Shown: positions 1 through 6,190 of the stretch, in pieces
Layout: every line of letters starts with the position of its first letter
Position numbering within the stretch: the stretch's first letter is position 1
DNA from: Lysobacteraceae bacterium
GTDB lineage: Bacteria; Pseudomonadota; Gammaproteobacteria; Xanthomonadales; Xanthomonadaceae
DNA: 12,622 nucleotides
Assembly: GCA_004173415.1 (NCBI GenBank)
Contig: SEHC01000021.1
Span: forward strand, 1-12,622
Reading direction: 5' to 3'
Program-made: the position numbers and the translations under genes
The notes under the pieces: model-generated
The model's database searches: none
What the model was told of the DNA's origin: nothing
The model's input: the letters and a program-made list of their open reading frames with translations, nothing else

Positions 1-483
<483 letters not shown>

Positions 484-507
484 GCGAACGGGCCGTTCAG
501 CTAAGAC

Positions 508-516
508 TGTTAAAAT
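508..516 (+). promoter_or_regulatory. Candidate extended -10 promoter for metB
   Basis: TGT followed by TAAAAT fits the extended -10 pattern TG-n-TATAAT with one mismatch. It lies in an AT-rich spot of the 57-nt gap before metB. No convincing -35 hexamer is present about 17 nt upstream. That is tolerated for extended -10 promoters but weakens the call. Transcription would start near 523, giving a leader of about 20 nt. metB may equally be read through from the upstream gene. Confidence 0.35.
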
Positions 517-540
517 CCGCCACCATTTTTGGAAGCCATC

Positions 541-1728
541 ATGTCGAATATCCCATCAGGTGCGGATCCGGCCGAGCAGCCCTTGGCCCTTGGTACGCTG
601 GCCATCCATGGAGGGCAGGCACCGGATCCGAGCACCGGCGCAGTCATGCCCCCGATCTATGCGACCTCGACCTATGCGCAAAGCAGCCCGGGCGTGCACC
701 AGGGTTTCGAGTACTCTCGTACCCATAATCCCACCCGCTTCGCTTATGAGCGTTGCGTGGCCGAGCTGGAAGGCGGTAGCCGCGGTTACGCATTCGCGTC
801 CGGAATGGCCGCGACCTCGACCCTGCTGGAGCTGCTCGACAGCGGCGACCACGTCATCGCCATGGACGACATCTACGGCGGCACCTACCGGCTGTTCGAG
901 CGTGTCCGCAAGCGCAGCGCCGGGCTTGAATTCAGTTTCGTGGACCTGACCGACCTGGCCGCGTTCGAAGCCGCGATCGGCCCGCGGACGCGCATGGTCT
1001 GGGTGGAAACCCCGACCAACCCGATGCTCAAGATCGTCGACATCGCCGCGTTGTCCGCGATCGCCCGCCGCCACGGCCTGCGCGTGGTGGTCGACAACAC
1101 CTTCGCCTCGCCCATCCTGCAGCGTCCACTGAAGCTGGGCGCCGATATCGTCATGCACTCGGCCACCAAGTACCTCAACGGCCACTCGGACATGGTCGGC
1201 GGCATGGTGGTGGTGGGTGCGGACGAGGAACTGGCCGAGCAGATGGCGTTCCTGCAGAACTCGATAGGCGCGGTGCAGGGTCCGTTCGACAGTTTCCTGG
1301 CGTTGCGGGGTTTGAAGACCCTGGATCTGCGCATGAAGGCACACTGCGACAACGCCCTGTCGCTGGCGACTTGGCTGGAAACCCATCCGGCGGTGGAGAA
1401 GGTCATCTATCCCGGCCTGGCCTCGCACCCGCAGCACGCGCTGGCCAGGAAGCAGATGCAGGGGTCCGGCGGGATCATTTCCATCGTGCTCAAGGGCGGG
1501 TTCGAATCGGCGAGGAAACTCTGCGAAAGGACGCGCCTGTTCACCCTGGCCGAGTCACTCGGCGGGGTGGAGAGCCTGGTGAACCATCCGGCGGTGATGA
1601 CCCATGCATCCATTCCAGCGGACCGCCGCCAGGCGCTGGGGATAGTCGATGGCCTGGTCCGGCTCAGCGTGGGCATCGAAGCGGTGGCCGACCTCCAGCG
1701 TGACCTGGAAAGTGCGTTGGCGGCATGA
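541..1728 (+). CDS. metB: Cystathionine gamma-lyase/synthase (Cys/Met metabolism PLP enzyme)
   Basis: A 395-residue PLP enzyme of the trans-sulfuration family at the usual full length. Visible signatures are EYSRTHNP at about 57-64 (phosphate contact from the partner subunit), FASGM at 85-89, the Tyr of IYGGTY at 112, the Asp of VVVDNTF at 185, and SATKYLNGHSD with the Schiff-base Lys at 210. LAESLGG and VESL near 336-346 match the substrate-side segment of cystathionine gamma-lyases. The ATG at 541 is preferred over an in-frame TTG at 529 because GGAAG at 531-535 sits 5 nt before it. Next to a cystathionine beta-synthase the enzyme probably cleaves cystathionine to cysteine. Gamma-synthase activity from an O-acylhomoserine cannot be excluded by sequence. 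In Xanthomonas this gene conventionally marks one edge of the variable LPS locus, and here too wzm-wzt follow at once. Confidence 0.93.
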   Translation: MSNIPSGADPAEQPLALGTLAIHGGQAPDPSTGAVMPPIYATSTYAQSSPGVHQGFEYSRTHNPTRFAYERCVAELEGGSRGYAFASGMAATSTLLELLDSGDHVIAMDDIYGGTYRLFERVRKRSAGLEFSFVDLTDLAAFEAAIGPRTRMVWVETPTNPMLKIVDIAALSAIARRHGLRVVVDNTFASPILQRPLKLGADIVMHSATKYLNGHSDMVGGMVVVGADEELAEQMAFLQNSIGAVQGPFDSFLALRGLKTLDLRMKAHCDNALSLATWLETHPAVEKVIYPGLASHPQHALARKQMQGSGGIISIVLKGGFESARKLCERTRLFTLAESLGGVESLVNHPAVMTHASIPADRRQALGIVDGLVRLSVGIEAVADLQRDLESALAA

Positions 1729-1735
1729 GCCGTCG

Positions 1736-1745
1736 GCGCATGCGC
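1736..1745. other. 10-bp perfect palindrome in the metB-wzm gap
   Basis: GCGCATGCGC is a perfect palindrome 8 nt after the metB stop, within the 44-nt gap before wzm. It is too short, and lacks a T-run, to be a terminator. It could be chance in GC-rich DNA or a protein-binding half of a site. No clear -35/-10 pair for a cluster promoter is visible in this gap. Confidence 0.3.
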
Positions 1746-1750
1746 AGTCC

Positions 1751-1780
1751 AGGAAGAACGGAATGCAACTAGATGATTGA
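1751..1780 (+). promoter_or_regulatory. Ribosome site with 5-codon leader ORF overlapping the wzm start
   Basis: AGGAAG at 1751-1756 is the only good Shine-Dalgarno before wzm, but it is 16 nt from the wzm ATG at 1773. It is ideally spaced (6 nt) from another ATG at 1763. That ATG opens a five-codon frame, Met-Gln-Leu-Asp-Asp, with its stop TGA at 1778-1780, overlapping the start of wzm. Ribosomes finishing the mini-frame would stop a few bases past the wzm ATG and could reinitiate there. An in-frame TAG at 1770-1772 rules out an earlier wzm start. The arrangement is seen directly; its function is inferred. Confidence 0.4.
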
Positions 1781-2573
1781 TGGCCCCTTTTCCGCGCTCG
1801 GCAAGTACCGGCACCTGACCCTGGAGGTGACCAAGCGGGAAGTGCTGGGACGCTATCGCGGGGCGACGTTCGGCTTGCTTTGGTCGCTGATCAACCCGTT
1901 CCTGATGCTGATCGTCTACACCGTGGCGTTCGGCTACATACTCAAGAGCCGCTGGCCGGGGTACTCGGGGGGCACCACCGAATTCGCCCTCATCCTGTAC
2001 ATGGGCCTGATCGTGCATGGGGCATTCGCCGAGTGCCTGGTCAGGGCATCGGGGCTGGTGCCGCAGAACGCGAACCTGGTCACCCGGGTGGTGTTCCCGC
2101 TGCATATCCTGCCGTGGACGGTGGTGCTCTCGGCACTGTTCCACATGCTGGCCAACGCGGTCATCTTCCTGTTGCTGAGCTTCATCGTCAGGGGCTACGT
2201 GCCGTGGACGGTGGTCATGCTGCCGCTGGTGTGGGCGCCGCTGATCGTCCTTGCCACTGGCGTGAGCCTGTTCCTGGCCGCGCTGGGGGCGTACATGCGC
2301 GACGTCGGCCAGGTGATGGGCGCCGTCGCCGCTGCCATGCTGTTCCTCTCCTCGGCCATCGTCCCGGTGTCCACGCTGCCCGAGCACTACCGCATCATCT
2401 TCATGATGAACCCGCTGACCTTCATCATCGACCAGTCGCGCGAGGTCGCCTATTTCGGCCGCATGCCCGACTGGACCGGCCTGCTGATCTACCTGGGCAT
2501 CGCCCTTGTGGTCGCCTACGCCGGCCACGCCATCTTCCAGAAAGCGCGCCGGGGTTTCGCCGATGTCCTCTGA
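1773..2573 (+). CDS. wzm: Wzm, O-antigen ABC transporter permease
   Basis: A 266-residue ABC-2 type polysaccharide permease of normal length. It acts in the inner membrane with the ATPase encoded next to it and exports lipid-linked O-polysaccharide to the periplasm. The N-terminus carries the family signature TKREVLGRYRG at about 20-30, followed by LLWSLINP. About six hydrophobic segments are visible, at roughly 34-57, 70-92, 108-138, 143-172, 181-200 and 234-255. A conserved NPLTFIIDQSREVAYFG-type segment lies at 213-229, before the last helix. The start is fixed by a stop codon directly upstream. The reading frame overlaps wzt by 11 nt, which suggests coupled translation and a fixed transporter stoichiometry. 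It is the first gene of the LPS block, 44 nt after metB. Confidence 0.93.
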   Translation: MIDGPFSALGKYRHLTLEVTKREVLGRYRGATFGLLWSLINPFLMLIVYTVAFGYILKSRWPGYSGGTTEFALILYMGLIVHGAFAECLVRASGLVPQNANLVTRVVFPLHILPWTVVLSALFHMLANAVIFLLLSFIVRGYVPWTVVMLPLVWAPLIVLATGVSLFLAALGAYMRDVGQVMGAVAAAMLFLSSAIVPVSTLPEHYRIIFMMNPLTFIIDQSREVAYFGRMPDWTGLLIYLGIALVVAYAGHAIFQKARRGFADVL

Positions 2574-3924
2574 ACTGCAGGGATCGGCGCCGGCCCCGGC
2601 CGAGGTGGTGATATCGGCCAGCGGCCTGGGCAAGTGCTATCACATCTATTCACGGCCTTCGCAGCGGCTCTGGCAGGCCCTGGTCGGGCGCCACCGCAAG
2701 CTCTACGACGAGTTCTGGGCGTTGCGGGGGATAGACCTGGAAGTCCGTCGCGGTGAAACGCTGGGCATCATCGGCCGCAACGGTTCGGGAAAATCCACCC
2801 TGCTGCAACTCATCGCGGGCACGCTCAACCCGACCATCGGCGAAGTGCGCACCAACGGCCGGGTCGCTGCGCTGCTCGAACTGGGCAGCGGCTTCAACCC
2901 GGAGTTCACCGGGCGCGAGAATGTGCAGTTCAACGCCGCCATCCTGGGCCTTACGCCTTCCGAGATCAGCGGCCGCATGGAACAGATCCTGGAGTTCGCC
3001 GATATCGGCGCCTTCATCGACCAGCCGGTCAAGACCTACTCCAGCGGCATGATGATGCGGCTGGCCTTCTCGGTGATGGTCCACGTGGACGCCGACGTGC
3101 TGATCATCGACGAGGCGCTGGCGGTCGGCGACGCGTTCTTCACCCAGAAATGCATGCGCTTCCTGCGTGAATTCAAGGAGCGGGGGACGCTGCTGTTCGT
3201 CAGCCATGATTCGGGCGCGGTGATGGGCCTGTGCGATCGCGCCATCTGGCTGGACGGCGGGGTCCTGCGGGCCACCGGTTCGGCCAAGGAAGTGGTGAAC
3301 GAATACCTGGAGGCGTTCCTCTCCGAACGCGAGGGCCGCCCGCTGGCCGCCACCCCGGCCGTCGACGCCGAAGTCCGCGCGCGGCCGCGCCGCGACGTGC
3401 GCCAGGCCCTGCTGGATCGTTCGCAGCTCCGGAACGACATCGAGGTGGTGGCGTTCGATCCCGACGCGCCCGGCTTCGGCCTGCAGAAGGCCCGGGTGGT
3501 CGATGTCACCCTGCTCGACGAGCAAGGCAGGCAACTGCCGATGATCGTGGGCGGCGAAACGGTGGTGCTCGAGGTCGTCGCCGAGGTCGCCGAGGATTTC
3601 GACAACCCGATCATCGGCTTCTACCTGCGCGACCGGCTCGGCCAGCTCCTGTTCGGCGACAACACCTATGTCAGCTATGCCGACCACGCGGTCGCGGTTT
3701 CGGCGGGCAGCAAGCTGCGCGCGCGCTTCGTGTTCGACATGCCCAGGCTTTCGGCCGGCGATTACCATTTCACCGTGGGGGTCTCCAACGGGACCCAGCA
3801 GGACCATTCCATCCAGCACTGGATGCACGAGGCGTTGCACATCAAGGCCCAGGGCCAGGGACTGCCTGCCGGCATAGTCGGCCTGCCGATGCATGGAATC
3901 TACATGGAGCAGCTGAGCGAATGA
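2563..3924 (+). CDS. wzt: Wzt, O-antigen ABC transporter ATPase with C-terminal glycan-recognition domain
   Basis: A 453-residue protein. The ATPase domain (about 14-260) shows the Walker A motif GRNGSGKST at 71-79, an ABC signature SSGMMMR at 160-166 after KTY, Walker B LIIDEALAVGD at 180-190, and the switch His of SHD at 214-216. A linker rich in Ala and Arg (about 256-285) leads to a beta-rich C-terminal domain (about 290-453). In E. coli O8/O9a Wzt proteins this domain binds the methyl- or phospho-methyl-capped end of the O-chain and makes export dependent on termination. Its presence here predicts a capped polymer. The methyltransferase gene that follows with a 4-nt overlap supports that. 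ATG 2563 is chosen over an in-frame start at 2506, because the extra 19 residues would lie wholly inside wzm. The gene overlaps wzm by 11 nt. Confidence 0.93.
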   Translation: MSSELQGSAPAPAEVVISASGLGKCYHIYSRPSQRLWQALVGRHRKLYDEFWALRGIDLEVRRGETLGIIGRNGSGKSTLLQLIAGTLNPTIGEVRTNGRVAALLELGSGFNPEFTGRENVQFNAAILGLTPSEISGRMEQILEFADIGAFIDQPVKTYSSGMMMRLAFSVMVHVDADVLIIDEALAVGDAFFTQKCMRFLREFKERGTLLFVSHDSGAVMGLCDRAIWLDGGVLRATGSAKEVVNEYLEAFLSEREGRPLAATPAVDAEVRARPRRDVRQALLDRSQLRNDIEVVAFDPDAPGFGLQKARVVDVTLLDEQGRQLPMIVGGETVVLEVVAEVAEDFDNPIIGFYLRDRLGQLLFGDNTYVSYADHAVAVSAGSKLRARFVFDMPRLSAGDYHFTVGVSNGTQQDHSIQHWMHEALHIKAQGQGLPAGIVGLPMHGIYMEQLSE

Positions 3925-6125
3925 GCCACTTCCCGTTCGACAGGCACCCGGTGGTGTTCCTGCGGCCACGCATCAGCCACCCCTACGCATGGGTGGGGCA
4001 TATCCCGTTCGCGTACCTGCTGGTGGACCTGCTGCGCCCGCGCCAGCTGGTCGAGCTGGGCACCGACTCGGGCAATTCGTACCTGGCGTTCTGCCAGGCG
4101 ATCGAACACCTGGGCGCCGCCACCCACGCCACCGCGGTGGACAGCTGGCAGGGCGATCCGCATGCGCGCTTCTACGGCGAGGGCGTCTACGAGTCGCTGA
4201 GCGCCTACCACGACCCGCGCTACGGGAAGTTCTCGCGGCTGATGCGGAGCTTGTTCGACGAGGCGGTGGGGAACTTCAAGGATGGGTCCATCGACCTGCT
4301 GCACATCGACGGGCTGCACACCTACGAGGCGGTCAAGCACGATTTCGAGACCTGGCTGCCCAAGCTGAGCGATCGTGCGGTGGTCATCTTCCATGACGCC
4401 GAGGTGCGGGAACGCGGATTCGGGGTCTGGAAATTCATCGAGGAATTGCGCGGCAGCTATCGTTGCTTCGACTTCCGGCACAGCAACGGCCTGGCGGTGG
4501 TCGAGGTCGGCAAGAAGCCGCCGCGCGAGTTCAGCGAGTTCATGGCCCATGCCCTGGCCGAAGCGCCCGCGGTGCGCGGCTATTTCGAGGCCATCGCGGC
4601 GACCATCGTCGACGAGAAGACCGGCAGCCCGGCCCAGGTCGGGGCCGAACGCCGCAGCGTGGAGTGCAGGGTCTACTACCGCAACAAGGGCCAGCAATAC
4701 GACGAAAAGCGCTCGACCACGATCGCCGGGACGGTCGACCAGGGTCCTGCCGACCTGGTGTTTGCCCTGGCCGAGGGCATCCGTCCCGATTTCGTGCGGC
4801 TGGACCCGGCGGACGTGCCATGCGTGTTCGGGTTGCGGCACCTCACCGTGTCCAGCGAGAACGGCAAGCACCGCCTGGTGATCAAGGACGAGCCGCAGCG
4901 GATACGCGCGGTGAGCGGCGAGCTGCTTCCGGCGCAGGCGCCGGTGTGGGTGCGCGTGATGACCTTCGATTCGGATCCGTTCATCGAGATGTCCGTCGCA
5001 GACCTGTGGGCAGGTTTCGACAGGGCTGCGCCGCTGCGGCTCGAATTCGGTGTCGACTACGACCTGGTGCTGACCGATCCCGAGCTGATTCCGCTGGCCC
5101 ATTCGGGCGCCGAATCACTCAAGGAATCGTCCGGCAATGGTCGCGCGCAGTGGGGTTACCCGGCGATACAGGGCCAGTTGCAGGCGCTTGAATCCGAGTT
5201 GGCGCGGCAAGTCGCAGCACTCGCGTCCAGCCAGTCCGGCGCGATCGAATCGCTGGGCCAATATGTCGGCCGACTGGCCCAGCACCTGGACCAGCTGACC
5301 CGCAACCAGACCGGCTCGGCCGAGTCGCTGACCGAGCAGATGGCCAGCCTGTCCGGGCGCATGGATCAGGTGGCTGCAAGCCATGCCGATTCGACTGGCT
5401 CGCTGGGCAAGTACGTCGGCCAGCTGGCCGAGCACCTGGATCGGCTGACCCGCAACCAGTCCGGTTCAGTCGAGTCGATGACCGAGCAGATGGCCAGCCT
5501 GTCCGGGCGCATGGATCAGGTCGCCGCAAGCCATGCCGATTCGACCGGCTCGCTGGGCAAGTACGTCGGCGAGCTGGCCGAACACATGGATCGGCTGACC
5601 CGCGACCAGTCCGTTTCGGTCGATTCGCTGATCCAGGGCATCGCCGCCTTGTCCGCGCGCATCGAGCAGGTGAGCGCGGGCAATGCCGAGGCCACCGCTT
5701 CGCTGAGCCAGTACGTGGGCCAGCTGGCCGAGCACATGGACCGGCTGACCCGCAACCAGACCGGCTCGGTTGAATCCCTGGTCCAGCAGATCGCGAATCT
5801 GGGCGGACGCATGGACCAGATGGAGACAAGCCATGCCGATTCGGCCAGCTCACTCGGCCGGTATGTCGGTCAGCTGGCCCAGCACATGGACCAGTTGACC
5901 CGTAACCAGTTGCTGTCCATCGAAATGCAACGGACCGCGGACACCCGTTGGCAGGCTTCCGGCGAGGCGCAGGCGAGCCTCGCCGACGAGTTGCGCGCCC
6001 GGCTGCAGGCGTCGGAGGCCAGGCTGGAGGAATTGATCCAGCTTCACTCGCAAGTCTCCGGGCAACTGGATGGCCTTGCCCGGCGAGGCCTCGTTCCGCG
6101 GATCAGGCGGCTGTTCGGAAGATGA
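3921..6125 (+). CDS. Methyltransferase with central beta domain and long repeat-built coiled coil (putative O-chain terminator/ruler)
   Basis: A 734-residue protein in three parts. (1) About 1-200 is a class I SAM-dependent methyltransferase of the Methyltransf_24 kind. It shows VELGTDSGNSY at 44-54 (SAM loop), HIDGLHTYEAVKHDF at 128-142 and VVIFHDAEVRERGFGVW at 154-170. (2) About 240-395 is a beta-rich domain with FVRLDPAD near 291-298. (3) About 416-720 is a coiled coil built of ten 25-residue units (426-675), grouped as 50-residue repeats. The last 15 residues are Arg-rich (GLVPRIRRLFGR) and could lie on the membrane. The start is fixed by the ATGA overlap with wzt. An in-frame extension back to 3231 would lie inside wzt and is rejected. 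Known parallel: WbdD of E. coli O9a joins a capping enzyme to a ruler coiled coil and a membrane-binding tail. No kinase domain is visible here. The capping and length-control role is inferred; the architecture is directly seen. Confidence 0.85.
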   Translation: MSHFPFDRHPVVFLRPRISHPYAWVGHIPFAYLLVDLLRPRQLVELGTDSGNSYLAFCQAIEHLGAATHATAVDSWQGDPHARFYGEGVYESLSAYHDPRYGKFSRLMRSLFDEAVGNFKDGSIDLLHIDGLHTYEAVKHDFETWLPKLSDRAVVIFHDAEVRERGFGVWKFIEELRGSYRCFDFRHSNGLAVVEVGKKPPREFSEFMAHALAEAPAVRGYFEAIAATIVDEKTGSPAQVGAERRSVECRVYYRNKGQQYDEKRSTTIAGTVDQGPADLVFALAEGIRPDFVRLDPADVPCVFGLRHLTVSSENGKHRLVIKDEPQRIRAVSGELLPAQAPVWVRVMTFDSDPFIEMSVADLWAGFDRAAPLRLEFGVDYDLVLTDPELIPLAHSGAESLKESSGNGRAQWGYPAIQGQLQALESELARQVAALASSQSGAIESLGQYVGRLAQHLDQLTRNQTGSAESLTEQMASLSGRMDQVAASHADSTGSLGKYVGQLAEHLDRLTRNQSGSVESMTEQMASLSGRMDQVAASHADSTGSLGKYVGELAEHMDRLTRDQSVSVDSLIQGIAALSARIEQVSAGNAEATASLSQYVGQLAEHMDRLTRNQTGSVESLVQQIANLGGRMDQMETSHADSASSLGRYVGQLAQHMDQLTRNQLLSIEMQRTADTRWQASGEAQASLADELRARLQASEARLEELIQLHSQVSGQLDGLARRGLVPRIRRLFGR
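5196..5915 (+). repeat. In-frame tandem repeats: 75-bp units in 150-bp pairs (coiled-coil coding)
   Basis: The region codes for nine full 25-residue units plus the first part of a tenth, without a single indel. Most units carry Leu at unit position 2, a hydrophobic residue at 6, 9, 20 and 24, often Asp at 7, and Ser at 16 and 19. Odd and even units differ, giving a higher-order 50-residue period at residues 451, 501, 551, 601 and 651 (bases 5271, 5421, 5571, 5721, 5871). By hand alignment the copies at 5271-5420 and 5421-5570 differ at 13 of 150 bases and share a 43-bp exact run (5329-5371 with 5479-5521). The later copies are more diverged. This is a protein repeat, not a CRISPR array. Confidence 0.92.
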
Positions 6126-6190
6126 CGTACCGCGACCTTCAACAGGTGCGCGGAAAGACAGGGAGTTCAAGGAAGCAGCATGCAGAATGA
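6122..6190 (+). other. Possible 22-codon linking ORF between the ruler gene and the glycosyltransferase
   Basis: An ATG at 6122 overlaps the stop of the preceding gene as ATGA and opens a 22-codon frame. It begins Met-Thr-Tyr-Arg-Asp-Leu and ends with TGA at 6188-6190, just past the glycosyltransferase ATG at 6180. It fills the only gap among the genes from wzm to the YfhO-like gene and could keep ribosomes moving across it. The peptide resembles nothing known to me. It may be chance, and the downstream gene has its own good ribosome site. Confidence 0.25.
6169..6175 (+). promoter_or_regulatory. Shine-Dalgarno of the two-domain glycosyltransferase
   Basis: AAGGAAG lies 4 nt before the ATG at 6180. 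It is one of the strongest ribosome sites in the block and fixes the start. It suggests this gene is also translated independently of the one before it. Confidence 0.7.

Noticed and set aside
2506..2562. 19-residue N-terminal extension of Wzt
   Set aside because: Lies inside wzm; ATG 2563 gives the normal Wzt N-terminus.
1407..2633. Long minus-strand open frame opposite metB, wzm and wzt
   Set aside because: It runs antisense to well-supported genes, is rich in His, Gln, Arg and Asp with no family resemblance, and is the usual by-product of GC-rich codon usage.
3231..3920. 230-residue N-terminal extension of the methyltransferase protein
   Set aside because: It would lie wholly within wzt in another frame and has an Arg/Gly/Pro-rich shadow composition. 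ATG 3921 overlaps the wzt stop as ATGA and begins the conserved domain.
2650..3969. 439-codon minus-strand open frame opposite wzt
   Set aside because: Antisense to an ATPase with all motifs intact; composition is a mirror of the wzt codons and no motif or ribosome site supports it.
3900..5102. 400-codon minus-strand open frame opposite the methyltransferase part
   Set aside because: Same antisense effect; it stops and starts without relation to neighbouring genes.
5119..5853. Repetitive minus-strand frame opposite the coiled-coil repeats
   Set aside because: Its repeats are simply the reverse of the coding repeats. The sense protein has a consistent coiled-coil pattern and wobble-position differences.
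5196..5915. CRISPR array
   Set aside because: The 75/150-bp period is in-frame protein repeat with no unique spacers between constant repeats.
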